Positions 30,904 through 39,146 of a stretch of DNA of 39,146 bases are shown in pieces. Made by a program: the position numbers and the translations under genes. How positions within the stretch are numbered: position 1 is the first letter of the stretch; each line of letters opens with the position of its first letter. The stretch covers positions 1 through 39,146 of the forward strand of contig JBBQKI010000021.1 of the NCBI GenBank assembly GCA_038326725.1, in the 5' to 3' direction. Under the pieces are notes generated by a model. It did no database searches. It saw nothing but the letters and a program-made list of their open reading frames with translations, and had not been told where the DNA came from. Source of the DNA: JBBQKI01 sp038326725 (GTDB lineage: Bacteria > Bacteroidota > Bacteroidia > Flavobacteriales > Flavobacteriaceae).

Positions 30904-33132
30904 ATGTCCAAAACCGCAAAAATTATCTATACCCTTACCGATGAAGCCCCGGCTCTTGCCACCCGTTCATTTTTACCAATTGTTCAAGCATTTACCTCTC
31001 CTTTAAATATTCAAATTGAAACCCGCGATATTTCACTGGCCTCGCGCATACTTTCGGTTTTCCCAGAATTTATGGCTGAAGAGCAACGCGTAAAAAATGA
31101 CTTGAATGAATTGGGTGAACTCGCAAAACAGCCCGATGCAAATATTATAAAACTCCCCAATATCAGTGCTTCCATGCCACAACTAAATGAAGCAATTTTA
31201 GAACTTCAATATAAAGGATATAAACTTCCTGACTATCCGGAAAATCCAAAAACCGACGAAGAAAAAGCTATAAAATCCAAATACGACAAAATAAAGGGAA
31301 GCGCCGTAAATCCTGTTTTGCGTGAAGGAAATAGTGACCGACGTGCCCCGAAAGCAGTAAAGAATTATGCTAAAAAAAACCCACATTCAATGGGGGCATG
31401 GAGCAAAGATTCCAAAACCCATATTGCCACAATGGAAAAAGGAGATTTTATGCACACTGAAAAATCCCTAACGCTTGAAAACGCAACAAATGTTTCCATA
31501 ATTTTAAAAAAACCAAATGGGGCGGAAACAATTTTAAAAGAAAATATACCGCTATTGAAAGGGGAAATTATCGACGCTTCGGTAATGAGAAAAACGGAAC
31601 TTGTTTCCTTTTTAAAAAAACAAGTAAAGGACGCAAAAGAGAAAAACGTACTCTTTTCCCTGCACATGAAAGCCACAATGATGAAAGTGAGCGATCCGAT
31701 TATTTTTGGGCATGCCGTGGAAATATTTTTTAGTGATTTATTCGCAAAACATGACGAAACTTTTAAAAGCATTGGTGTTGACGTGAATAATGGGTTTGGG
31801 GATTTGATTAATAAAATAGCTGATCTTTCCCCAGAAAAGCGGTCAGAAATTGAATCGGATATCAACAATGAGCTCCACAATAGACCAAATTTGGCGATGG
31901 TCAATTCCGAAAAAGGTATTACCAATCTTCATGTTCCAAGTGATGTTATCATTGATGCCTCAATGCCTGCAATGATCCGGAATTCCGGAAAAATGTGGGG
32001 TGCCGATGGAACAGCCAAGGATACAAAAGCAGTGATTCCGGACAGTAGCTATGCGGGAATTTACAAAGCTACAATAGATTTTTGCAAGAAAAACGGTGCT
32101 TTTGACCCGGCCACTATGGGCACCGTCCCCAATATTGGGTTGATGGCCCAAAAAGCTGAAGAATACGGCTCGCACGACAAAACATTTGAAGTTAAAACAG
32201 AAGGAGAGGTTTACGTAAAAGACGAAAGTGGAAAAATTTTACTGCGCCACAAAGTGGAAAACGGAGACATTTGGCGGATGTGTCAAGTGAAGGACTTGCC
32301 AATACAGGATTGGGTAAAATTGGCCGTTGGCCGAGCCAAAGCTACTGGCATTCCCACAGTTTTTTGGCTAGATGAAAAAAGGGCTCACGATGCCGAATTA
32401 ATAAAAAAAGTGAATTATTATCTTAAAAATTACGACACCAAAGGATTGGAAGTAAAAATCCTTTCACTTGAAAAAGCTACTCAATATTCCTTGGAAAGAT
32501 TAAAAGCAGGAAAAGACACCATCTCGGTAACGGGAAATGTTTTACGGGATTACCTCACAGACCTTTTTCCAATTTTAGAGCTGGGAACCAGTTCCAAAAT
32601 GCTATCCATTGTTCCTTTGATGAATGGCGGCGGACTTTTTGAAACCGGTGCTGGAGGCTCCGCCCCAAAACACGTTGACCAATTTTTAGAAGAAGGCCAT
32701 TTGCGCTGGGATTCGTTGGGTGAATTTTTAGCCCTCGCTGTTTCCCTCGAATATTTGGGCACTGTTTATAAAAATGAAAATGCAATACTTTTGGGCGAAA
32801 TGTTGGATGAAGCCACTGAAAAATATCTCGAAAACGATAAATCCCCTTCCCGTAAAGTTAACGAACTCGATAACCGTGGAAGCCATTTTTATCTTGCTTT
32901 ATATTGGGCGCAAGCTTTGGCAAAGCAGGAAAAAGATTTGGTTTTGAAAGAAAAATTTTCCAAAATCGCAGATGATTTAAATAAAAATGAAACTAAAATT
33001 TTAGAGGAATTAAAAGCCGCTCAGGGTAAAGTCGTGGATATTGGAGGATATTACAGACCTTCGGAATCCTTGGTGACAGGGGCAATGAGACCAAGTAAAA
33101 CTTTTAATGATATCCTTGAAGGAATAAAATAG
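30904..33132 (+). CDS. icd: NADP-dependent isocitrate dehydrogenase, monomeric type
   Basis: Oxidative decarboxylation of isocitrate to 2-oxoglutarate in the TCA cycle, producing NADPH. The 742-residue length matches the monomeric (about 80 kDa) class, which is unrelated in size to the common homodimeric enzyme of about 420 residues. Seen: MSKTAKIIYTLTDEAPALAT at the start, NLPNISASMPQL-like text at about 78-90 (KLPNISASMPQLNEAI), GNSDRRAPKAVKNYAKKNPH (about 142-161), WSKDSKTHIATM, and MWGADGTAKDTKAVIPDSSY in the middle, all hallmarks of the class. It has a strong promoter with operator-like repeats next to it and its own terminator, suggesting regulated single-gene transcription. Confidence 0.96.
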   Translation: MSKTAKIIYTLTDEAPALATRSFLPIVQAFTSPLNIQIETRDISLASRILSVFPEFMAEEQRVKNDLNELGELAKQPDANIIKLPNISASMPQLNEAILELQYKGYKLPDYPENPKTDEEKAIKSKYDKIKGSAVNPVLREGNSDRRAPKAVKNYAKKNPHSMGAWSKDSKTHIATMEKGDFMHTEKSLTLENATNVSIILKKPNGAETILKENIPLLKGEIIDASVMRKTELVSFLKKQVKDAKEKNVLFSLHMKATMMKVSDPIIFGHAVEIFFSDLFAKHDETFKSIGVDVNNGFGDLINKIADLSPEKRSEIESDINNELHNRPNLAMVNSEKGITNLHVPSDVIIDASMPAMIRNSGKMWGADGTAKDTKAVIPDSSYAGIYKATIDFCKKNGAFDPATMGTVPNIGLMAQKAEEYGSHDKTFEVKTEGEVYVKDESGKILLRHKVENGDIWRMCQVKDLPIQDWVKLAVGRAKATGIPTVFWLDEKRAHDAELIKKVNYYLKNYDTKGLEVKILSLEKATQYSLERLKAGKDTISVTGNVLRDYLTDLFPILELGTSSKMLSIVPLMNGGGLFETGAGGSAPKHVDQFLEEGHLRWDSLGEFLALAVSLEYLGTVYKNENAILLGEMLDEATEKYLENDKSPSRKVNELDNRGSHFYLALYWAQALAKQEKDLVLKEKFSKIADDLNKNETKILEELKAAQGKVVDIGGYYRPSESLVTGAMRPSKTFNDILEGIK

Positions 33133-33150
33133 GCCGCCAATCCGTTTTAT

Positions 33151-33185
33151 AATCCTTCCAATATCCCGGGTGGGAAGGGTTTTAA
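33151..33185 (+). terminator. Terminator of icd
   Basis: AATCCTTCC (33151-33159) pairs with GGAAGGGTT (33173-33181) with one G-T pair; the 13-nt loop contains CCCGGG. A short T-rich tail follows. It begins 18 nt after the icd stop. Confidence 0.55.
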
Positions 33186-33206
33186 ATAACAAATACCAAA
33201 ATTAAT

Positions 33207-35567
33207 TTGAAAATAATATTTTTGGCTTTCCTTTTTTTGGGAAGCATCGTTTCCTTTTCTCAAGAAAAGTTCACACTTAGCGGCACCATTTCTGAAAATG
33301 GGACAGGCGAAACCTTGATTGGTGTAAATGTCATCATCCCACAATTGAACACGGGAGTAGTTACCAATCAATATGGGTTTTATTCCATCACCCTGCCCAA
33401 GGGCGAATACGAAATTCTCTATAGCAGCATTGGTTTCATTACGGAGAAAGCGGTAATTTCTTTATCAGGAAATATTGAAAAAAGCATTTCTTTGAATCTG
33501 GAAACCGAAAGCTTGGGGGAAGTTTTGATAAAATCCGATGTGGAAACCCTTAATATCCGCGACCCTCAAATGAGCACCAATAGCCTTTCTGCCGCAACCA
33601 TTAAAAAAATCCCGGTGGTTTTTGGGGAAGCCGATGTTATAAAATCGCTCACGCTTTTGCCGGGCGTATCTTCTGCGGGCGAGGGAGCCAGTGGTTTCAA
33701 CGTGCGAGGTGGGGCGGTGGATCAAAACCTTGTTTTATTGGATGAGGCCACATTATACAATTCTTCGCATTTATTTGGATTTTTCTCCGTTTTTAACCCC
33801 GATGCCATTAAGGATTTGACCCTTTACAAAGGCGGGATCCCTGCGCGTTATGGCGGTCGTGTAGCTTCTGTTTTGGATATTTACCAAAAAGATGGCAACT
33901 TGAAAAAATTTAGTGCCAACGGTGGCATTGGCTTAGTGGCAAGCCGTCTTTTATTGGAAGGTCCTATTAAAAAGGATACCGCTTCATTTTTATTGGGTGG
34001 CCGAAGTAGTTATGCGCATCTGTTTTTGCCATTATTTGACAATGACAACGTTGCCTATTTTTATGATTTAAATACCAAAATAAGCTATAACCTCAATAAA
34101 AATAACCGATTCTATTTATCCGGATATTTCGGCCGTGATGTTATTGGCATTTCGGATAGCTTTGAAAATAATTTTGGGAACACTACCCTTAACCTTCGAT
34201 GGAATCATTTGTTTTCGGAAAAACTCTTCTCCAATCTTTCCATTATTTATTCCGATTATTATTATGGTTTGGATTTGAAATTTATCGGTTTCCAGTTCGA
34301 TACCGGGATCAGCAATTTGAACTTGAAATATGATTTTTCACATTTCATTTCAGAAAAAGTGGAACTGCGCTATGGGCTGAACAGCATTTATTACAAATTT
34401 ATGGCGGGAGAAATCTCCCCAACTTCGGGTACATCGGGAATAAATGCTTTCAAATTGACGGATAAATACGCTTTTGAAAATGCAATTTATGTAGAAACAG
34501 AATTGAAACTTACCGAAAAACTTACTGTCCAAGCGGGTTTGCGTTTTTCCACATTTAATCGAATGGGGCAAGATGCTTTGAATATTTATACCAACGATAA
34601 TCCAATTTTATTCAATGAAACCCTTCAAATTTATCAAAAAGCAACTCCAATTGATACCATTTCTTTCAGCCGGAACAAAACCATAAAATCTTTTGCAAAC
34701 TTAGAGCCCCGTTTTTCGGCGGCTTATAGGTTGAACAATACATCATCTCTAAAGGCCAGTTATAACAGGATGGCGCAGTATATCCATATTATTTCCAACA
34801 CCACTTCGCCTACTCCTTTCGATATTTATGCCCCAAGTGGAAAATATATTGAACCTCAATTGGCAGACCAAGTTGCGATTGGGTATTTTAAAAAATTTGA
34901 AAATTATTCAATGGAAGTGGAAAGCTACTATAAAATTGTAAAAAACAGGTTGGATTATGTTGATGACGCCGATTTAATTGCCAATAACGCCATCGAACAG
35001 ATATTGCTTACCGGGAAAGCTAGGGCGTATGGGCTAGAATTCCTTTTCAAAAAAACCACTGGCAAGTTACAGGGTTGGATTGCTTATACCGTTTCAAAAA
35101 GCGAGCAGCAAACCCCTGGCAGGAATGCATCGGAACCGGGAATAAACAATGGAGATTGGTACGATACCGCTTGGGACAAAACCCATAATATAGCCATTAC
35201 TGCCCAATATGAACTCACGGATAAATGGTCTTTCGGGGCCAATCTTATTTATCAAACCGGACGTCCCTCTACTTTTCCTTCGGGCCAATATGAATATAAT
35301 AACATTGTTATTCCGGTTTACGAAAGCCGTAACAGTAGCCGCTTGGCCGACTTTCATCATTTGGATTTATCCGCCACTTGGATTCCCAAACCAAATTCTG
35401 AAAAAAGGTGGAAAGGCGAGTGGGTTTTTAGTGTTTACAATGCTTACAACCGGAGAAATGCAGCTTCCATTTCGTTCTCGGAAAATACAGACATTGGGCG
35501 CAACGAAGCCGTGAGGTTCTCCATTTTCGGGATTATTCCGGCCATAACATATAATTTTAAATTTTAG
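33207..35567 (+). CDS. TonB-dependent receptor with N-terminal carboxypeptidase-like domain
   Basis: A 786-residue outer-membrane transporter. Seen: signal peptide 1-19 (IFLAFLFLGSIVSFSQ); a carboxypeptidase-D regulatory-like domain about 22-97 (FTLSGTISENGTGETLIGVN); a plug about 115-230 with ADVIKSLTLLPGVSSAGEGA and GFNVRGGAVDQNLVLLDEA; and a C-terminal barrel of alternating strands ending in aromatic FGIIPAITYNFKF. No SusD-like partner is present; instead a DUF4249 lipoprotein follows by 3 bp, a pairing I know from Bacteroidota with unknown substrate. The start codon is TTG: no ATG fits ahead of the signal peptide. No good -7 element is seen, so the promoter is unclear. Confidence 0.92.
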   Translation: MKIIFLAFLFLGSIVSFSQEKFTLSGTISENGTGETLIGVNVIIPQLNTGVVTNQYGFYSITLPKGEYEILYSSIGFITEKAVISLSGNIEKSISLNLETESLGEVLIKSDVETLNIRDPQMSTNSLSAATIKKIPVVFGEADVIKSLTLLPGVSSAGEGASGFNVRGGAVDQNLVLLDEATLYNSSHLFGFFSVFNPDAIKDLTLYKGGIPARYGGRVASVLDIYQKDGNLKKFSANGGIGLVASRLLLEGPIKKDTASFLLGGRSSYAHLFLPLFDNDNVAYFYDLNTKISYNLNKNNRFYLSGYFGRDVIGISDSFENNFGNTTLNLRWNHLFSEKLFSNLSIIYSDYYYGLDLKFIGFQFDTGISNLNLKYDFSHFISEKVELRYGLNSIYYKFMAGEISPTSGTSGINAFKLTDKYAFENAIYVETELKLTEKLTVQAGLRFSTFNRMGQDALNIYTNDNPILFNETLQIYQKATPIDTISFSRNKTIKSFANLEPRFSAAYRLNNTSSLKASYNRMAQYIHIISNTTSPTPFDIYAPSGKYIEPQLADQVAIGYFKKFENYSMEVESYYKIVKNRLDYVDDADLIANNAIEQILLTGKARAYGLEFLFKKTTGKLQGWIAYTVSKSEQQTPGRNASEPGINNGDWYDTAWDKTHNIAITAQYELTDKWSFGANLIYQTGRPSTFPSGQYEYNNIVIPVYESRNSSRLADFHHLDLSATWIPKPNSEKRWKGEWVFSVYNAYNRRNAASISFSENTDIGRNEAVRFSIFGIIPAITYNFKF

Positions 35568-35570
35568 GGA

Positions 35571-36365
35571 ATGAAAAAAATCCTTTTGTTTATTTCGATT
35601 TTGGGAATACTATATTCCTGCGAAGATGTAATAGATGTTGACCTTAACGAGAGTGAATCGCGTTTGGTGATAGATGCCAGCATGAACCTTTGGGATGATG
35701 GGAATTTTCAAACTACTGTAAAACTCACAACTACTGCACCTTTTTTTGATGAAGAAATTCCTTTTGTAAACGATGCTTTCGTTGAAATAATAGATGAAAA
35801 TGGTCTTATTTTACCCTTTGTTTATGCAGAAAACGGAATTTACGTAAGCACTATTCAACCCCAAAGCGGTGTTAATTATACTTTAAAAATCCGTTACCAA
35901 GAAGAGATTTATACAGCAACGGAACAATTGGAAACCGTTGCGCCACTTGAGTTTGTGGAGCAGAAGAACGATGGCGGTTTTACTGGGGAAGATATAGAGT
36001 TGAAAGCCTTTTTTACGGATCCCGCTAATATTGAAAATTTTTATTTCTTTGAGGGATTATCTGTCCGCGGGGCTTCGTTTGATGCATTGAAAGATGAATT
36101 TTTTGACGGCAATCAAATATTTGGATTTTATTTTGTGGAAAATATTGAGACGGGTGATGAAGTAATTTTTAATCTTTACGGTATCGATGAACAGTTTTAC
36201 AACTACATGTTCACCCTTTTACAACAGAGCCAAGGCGATGGCCCTTTTGAAACCCAACCTGCAACCGTTCGTGGAAATATTATAAACGAAACCAACCTAA
36301 ATAATTATCCTTTGGGCTATTTTCGTATTTCGGAGGTTTCCACAATTTCTTATACGGTTGAATAA
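35571..36365 (+). CDS. DUF4249 lipoprotein, partner of the TonB receptor
   Basis: A 264-residue lipoprotein: signal ILLFISILGILYSC with lipobox LYSC (Cys17), followed by EDVIDVDLNESESRLVIDA, the typical opening of DUF4249. The middle has strand-rich sequence with VEIIDENGLILPF and VNYTLKIRYQEEIYTA; the end is ISEVSTISYTVE. DUF4249 genes habitually follow TonB receptors, so it is likely a surface-exposed or periplasmic accessory for binding the ligand, which is unknown. It begins 3 bp after the receptor stop, so the two are cotranscribed. It is somewhat shorter than many DUF4249 proteins as I recall them. Confidence 0.85.
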   Translation: MKKILLFISILGILYSCEDVIDVDLNESESRLVIDASMNLWDDGNFQTTVKLTTTAPFFDEEIPFVNDAFVEIIDENGLILPFVYAENGIYVSTIQPQSGVNYTLKIRYQEEIYTATEQLETVAPLEFVEQKNDGGFTGEDIELKAFFTDPANIENFYFFEGLSVRGASFDALKDEFFDGNQIFGFYFVENIETGDEVIFNLYGIDEQFYNYMFTLLQQSQGDGPFETQPATVRGNIINETNLNNYPLGYFRISEVSTISYTVE

Positions 36366-36406
36366 AATTTTTTAATTAGTTCCTTTTGGAATTGTAATTT
36401 TACAAA

Positions 36407-37219
36407 ATGGACTTTATAAAAACCACGGAGGCAGTTTCCAATTATGATCATTTGGAAAAAATGACTGTTTCGGAATTGCTTCAAAACATCAATAAAGAAG
36501 ATAAAACCGTTGCCTTGGCGGTTGAAAAAGCCATTCCCCAAATAGAAAAATTGGTGGATAAAGCGGTCGAAATTTTAGAAACCGGAGGCAGGATTTTCTA
36601 TATGGGAGCAGGAACGAGTGGCCGATTGGGGATTTTGGACGCCAGTGAATGTCCCCCCACTTTTGGGGTTCATTCAAGTTTGGTAAACGGCATTATAGCG
36701 GGAGGCGACAAAGCAATAAGAAAAGCGGTGGAATTCGCCGAAGATTCGAAAGAGCAAGGGTGGAAAGACTTGTTGGCAGAAAATGTTTCGGAAAAAGATA
36801 TCGTTATCGGGATAGCCGCTTCGGGAACCACACCTTATGTAGTGGGAGTGCTAGAAAAGTGCATTGCAAATAATATCAATACCGGTTGTATAACTTGTAA
36901 TGAAGGTAGTCCATTGGTAGTTTTAGCAAAATACCCGGTGGTGGTGGTGGTTGGGGCAGAATTTGTTACCGGCAGTTCACGAATGAAAGCGGGTACCGCG
37001 CAAAAGTTGGTGTTGAATATGATTTCCACCACAGTGATGATAAAATTAGGCAAAGTAAAAGGAAACAAAATGGTGGACATGCAGTTGAGTAATAATAAAC
37101 TTCTCGATCGCGGTACTAAAATGATTATGAGCGAACTTAATATTCCTGAAAGTGAAGCTCGTCAACTTCTTGAAAAGCACAAAAATGTTAGGGAAGCAAT
37201 AAATGCACATATAAAATGA
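36407..37219 (+). CDS. murQ: N-acetylmuramic acid 6-phosphate etherase
   Basis: MurQ removes lactate from MurNAc-6-phosphate to give GlcNAc-6-phosphate, in recycling of cell-wall sugars. Seen over 270 residues: the SIS-domain sugar-phosphate site YMGAGTSGRLGILDASECPP (65-84) with catalytic Glu81, GIIAGGDKAIRKAVE, VIGIAASGTTPYVVGVLE (about 130-147), and TGSSRMKAGTAQKLVLNMIS (about 189-208). Family length is about 300, so this is a slightly short but complete version, as in other Flavobacteriia. It overlaps the next gene by 4 nt (ATGA). A TAATTTTA, one base from the -7 consensus, is just upstream. It complements mltG and the muramidase-like protein, which release glycan fragments. Confidence 0.95.
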   Translation: MDFIKTTEAVSNYDHLEKMTVSELLQNINKEDKTVALAVEKAIPQIEKLVDKAVEILETGGRIFYMGAGTSGRLGILDASECPPTFGVHSSLVNGIIAGGDKAIRKAVEFAEDSKEQGWKDLLAENVSEKDIVIGIAASGTTPYVVGVLEKCIANNINTGCITCNEGSPLVVLAKYPVVVVVGAEFVTGSSRMKAGTAQKLVLNMISTTVMIKLGKVKGNKMVDMQLSNNKLLDRGTKMIMSELNIPESEARQLLEKHKNVREAINAHIK

Positions 37220-37434
37220 AGCATACCAATCAAAAGCTTTTAACAAAAGGGATAAAAAAAATGGCACTCGCTTTACCTTTGCTTTTTTTAGCTCCGTATC
37301 TTCTAACGCTCTCTTTTTTAAATAAGGAAAATTTTACTTTTTATATTTTCTTTTTATCGGGAATCATTGCTGGCGCAGGTGCCATATATTTATGTTTTAA
37401 AGGGATAAATACAATTTTGAAGTCAATCTTTTAA
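37216..37434 (+). CDS. DUF6095 small membrane protein
   Basis: A 72-residue protein that I recognise as DUF6095, a flavobacterial family of unknown function. Two hydrophobic segments are visible: ALALPLLFLAPYLLTLSFL (about 17-35) and FYIFFLSGIIAGAGAIYLCF (about 41-60), with short basic ends. It is translationally coupled to murQ through the overlap ATGA, so it may act with cell-wall recycling, perhaps in transport or as a membrane helper, but that is only position-based. The reading frame has no other homology I can name. Confidence 0.8.
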   Translation: MKHTNQKLLTKGIKKMALALPLLFLAPYLLTLSFLNKENFTFYIFFLSGIIAGAGAIYLCFKGINTILKSIF

Positions 37435-37437
37435 ATG

Positions 37438-37466
37438 AAAAAAGCCGTCTTTTACAACGACCTTTT
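37438..37466. terminator. Imperfect hairpin between convergent murQ-DUF6095 and T9SS cargo
   Basis: AAAAAGCCGT and ACGACCTTTT pair with two mismatches around a short loop, A-rich on one side and T-rich on the other, in the 53-nt gap between convergent genes. It may terminate both. Confidence 0.35.
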
Positions 37467-37487
37467 CAATTTACAGAAAGAAAAAAT

Positions 37488-38834
37488 TTACTCCTTAATA
37501 ATTTTAATTGTTTTGCTATCTCCATCTGCTTTTTTCACTGTCACTAAATAAGTACCTTTTGACAGAGCTTCTAAATCCAATTCAACTTCAGCTGTTTGTG
37601 GACGAACCTCAAACATTTTTTGACCCAATAAATTACTAACTATAATTTCAGAAATTGGTTCTGAGCATTTCACTGTCAACAATCTGCTGGTGGGATTAGG
37701 GTAAAAAATAAAAATTGAATTTTTAAAGTCATCAATAGAAAGAGTTATAGTAATGGTTACGGCAAAAGGTTCACTTAAGCAACCATCCACAATATTCACT
37801 GCATAGTAGGTTTCGTCATTTACCAAAACGGTATTTAATGGCAGAGGATTAATGTTATTTAAAGCGTCTGATTCTGTAGCAAACCAAAAAACATCTGTGG
37901 GATCTATAACGATATCGGCCAGTGTTGCTCCTTCAGCAAAAGTTTGTTCAGAATCCCCAGTGGGTGTAGGGGGTATTACGCAAGCATCTAGTGTGAGCCT
38001 CCCAAAATATTGTGCGGAACCAGCGCTAATTAATTCAGTTACACCTGTATTAGGATCCAATCGGTTTACGCCTGCGGCGCTTGACCACAAAAGGTTTCCG
38101 TTTCCAAGTTTTGCAACACCCCTTAGATTGCCCAAACTCCAGTAATCAATTATAGATCCGTCCGTTTCAGAAAAGCGATATAGGCCATTTTGGTTTCCTC
38201 CAGATATAATGCTGAACACTGCAGCCAAAATCACCCCTGGCTCTTCAATTTCAATTTGCTGTATAAAATTCACCACATTCGATTCCACAATATTGCCTAA
38301 AAAAGCACCGGTATAATCCCGCCGTTCAATATTATCTGTTCCACTGTAAGAAATATATACTTCTCCTGCTCCATTATCAATAATATCAAAAGGGGAAGTA
38401 GATTCGGGAGTTACGGGGAAAGAGCCCAAAGTGTTGCCATCAAAATCCATCCGGATTATGGCGTCTCCTGGAGCACCATTATTAGTACCGGAATTACAAA
38501 CCCATACTTCAGCTTCGTCAACTATGGCTAGTCCCCTTATGTTATCCAAACCTGTTTGTATGGAAGATAATAATGTTCCGTCCGAATCATAACGTTCAAT
38601 TTTGTCTCCAAGTTGATAGGTAATCCAAATTTCGTCTTCCACTTGTATCAAGGCTTTGGGAGTTCCCGAATCCAGTAAAATAAAAGATGAATTCAATAAA
38701 TCGCCTGTAACGGGATCAAGTAAAGTTACTTGGGAATCTTGTATTACAGCAATACGTTCTTGTGAAGTAACAACTCCCACAGTTAAAATCAATAATAGAA
38801 AGAATACATTTTTAAGAGTAATAATTTTTTTCAT
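37488..38834 (-). CDS. Secreted T9SS cargo with beta-propeller
   Basis: A 448-residue secreted protein. Seen: signal peptide 1-25 (VFFLLLILTVGVVTSQ); about 27-285 is a repeat-rich propeller of NHL or WD-like character (IERYDSDGTLLSSI, IIRMDFDGNTLGSF, IERRDYTGAFLGNI, each following a similar pattern of about 45 residues); about 290-366 is an Ig-like T9SS-associated module (EQTFAEGATLADI ... CLSEPFAVTITI); and 373-448 is a type A sorting domain (FIFYPNPTSRLLTV ... SKGTYLVTVKKADGDS). Function unknown; no catalytic residues were recognised. It points toward murQ and away from the 5S gene. No consensus promoter element is visible upstream, in the AT-rich 38835-39012. Confidence 0.85.
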   Translation of the reverse strand: MKKIITLKNVFFLLLILTVGVVTSQERIAVIQDSQVTLLDPVTGDLLNSSFILLDSGTPKALIQVEDEIWITYQLGDKIERYDSDGTLLSSIQTGLDNIRGLAIVDEAEVWVCNSGTNNGAPGDAIIRMDFDGNTLGSFPVTPESTSPFDIIDNGAGEVYISYSGTDNIERRDYTGAFLGNIVESNVVNFIQQIEIEEPGVILAAVFSIISGGNQNGLYRFSETDGSIIDYWSLGNLRGVAKLGNGNLLWSSAAGVNRLDPNTGVTELISAGSAQYFGRLTLDACVIPPTPTGDSEQTFAEGATLADIVIDPTDVFWFATESDALNNINPLPLNTVLVNDETYYAVNIVDGCLSEPFAVTITITLSIDDFKNSIFIFYPNPTSRLLTVKCSEPISEIIVSNLLGQKMFEVRPQTAEVELDLEALSKGTYLVTVKKADGDSKTIKIIKE

Positions 38835-39012
38835 AATAATTTATTTATATATCTAGTCAATTTATAAAATAATAATGAAAAAAATGTTCTTATTTATTTT
38901 TGTTTGAAAAAAATTCAATAATAATTCAAAAACAGCAAAAATTCAATTATGAATAGAAGGCAATATTTTAATGCCGCGAATGGATGTTTTTCTTTGAGTT
39001 CAGCACATAAAA

Positions 39013-39043
39013 AAAGCCCCTTCACAAAAAGTGAAGGGGCTTT
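39013..39043 (-). terminator. Terminator of the rRNA operon
   Basis: AAAGCCCCTTCAC / GTGAAGGGGCTTT, a 13-bp perfect stem with an A5 loop, lies just after the 5S gene and is followed on the minus strand by a T-run. Confidence 0.92.
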
Positions 39044-39047
39044 CAAA

Positions 39048-39146
39048 GGAAGGCGGCGACCTACTCTCCCACGGATCGCAGTACCATCGGCGCAAACGGG
39101 CTTAACTTCTCTGTTCGGGATGGTAAGAGGTGTGCCCCGTTGCCAT
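39048..39146 (-). rRNA. rrf: 5S ribosomal RNA, 5' end beyond the window
   Basis: The minus strand reads ATGGCAACGGGGCACACC, then CCCGAACAGAGAAGTTAAGC (the conserved loop B/C region), GATGGTACTGC and GGGAGAGTAGGTCGCCGCC, all signatures of 5S rRNA. About 99 nt are present; roughly the first ten are cut off by the window end. The 23S gene is expected further right on the same strand. Confidence 0.96.

Noticed and set aside
37435..37551. 38-codon open frame MKKAVFYNDLF... starting right after the DUF6095 stop
   Set aside because: Most of it is antisense to the sorting domain of the convergent T9SS gene and it overlaps a hairpin; no family resemblance.
38835..39012. AT-rich sequence with several AATTCAA-type words as a regulatory repeat array
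   Set aside because: Spacing is irregular and the words are expected by chance in DNA this AT-rich.

Overview
The window looks like chromosomal DNA from a member of the Flavobacteriaceae (Bacteroidota). The evidence is three secreted proteins with type IX secretion (T9SS) C-terminal sorting domains, a TonB receptor/DUF4249 lipoprotein pair, the flavobacterial families DUF6913 and DUF6095, a Bacteroidota-type omega subunit, a monomeric isocitrate dehydrogenase, no obvious Shine-Dalgarno sequences, and repeated matches to the Bacteroidota promoter consensus (TTG, about 19 nt, TAnnTTTG). Genus cannot be fixed from the sequence alone. Almost all of it is ordinary core genome; I see no CRISPR array, insertion sequence, prophage or defence island.

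Layout. 1-5671 (minus strand): ligA, then DUF6913-dapA, then the bamD-rpoZ-coaBC cluster; coaBC is cut by the window start. 5753-9973 (minus): aquaporin aqpZ and a 1108-aa multidomain T9SS cargo. 9974-10308 is a gene-free stretch that holds degraded coding debris: a prmC 3'-end relic joined to a short aqpZ-like piece. 10309-12303 (minus): LOG-family hydrolase, prmC, GNAT acetyltransferase. 12331-14881 (plus): ribD, EamA transporter and YigZ protein with overlapping ends. 14885-15283 (minus): thioesterase. 15490-19650 (plus): dnaA, low-molecular-weight phosphatase, T9SS-sorted sugar dehydrogenase, tetrapyrrole-methylase-family methyltransferase. 19655-22753 (minus): muramidase-like protein, then the overlapping set dapF-GNAT-mltG. 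22912-30327 (plus): HtrA protease, long-form GAPDH, DUF748 protein, trmD, DUF885 lipoprotein, rplS. 30328-30903 is a 576-nt gene-free region rich in RNA hairpins and operator-like repeats. 30904-37434 (plus): icd, TonB receptor, DUF4249 lipoprotein, murQ, DUF6095. 37488-38834 (minus): a third T9SS cargo. The end of the window is the 3' part of a 5S rRNA gene on the minus strand with its terminator.

How the genes fit together. Cell-envelope work recurs: dapA and dapF make diaminopimelate, mltG and the muramidase-like protein cut glycan strands, murQ recycles MurNAc-6-phosphate, bamD assembles the outer membrane, HtrA handles envelope protein quality control, and the TonB/DUF4249 pair and T9SS cargo act at or beyond the outer membrane. 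Replication and translation are represented by dnaA, ligA, rpoZ, trmD, rplS, prmC and 5S rRNA.

The most interesting signals are non-coding or sub-gene: (1) the chimeric prmC/aqpZ relic beside the LOG gene; (2) the structured 30.5-30.8 kb region upstream of icd, with mutually exclusive hairpins, further stem-loops and a tandem 15-nt repeat with a 21-nt period beside a good promoter; (3) the rplS leader with alternative pairings; (4) a terminator-like hairpin in the dnaA leader; and (5) CoaC active-site substitutions (Asn to Asp, Cys to Ser) in coaBC.
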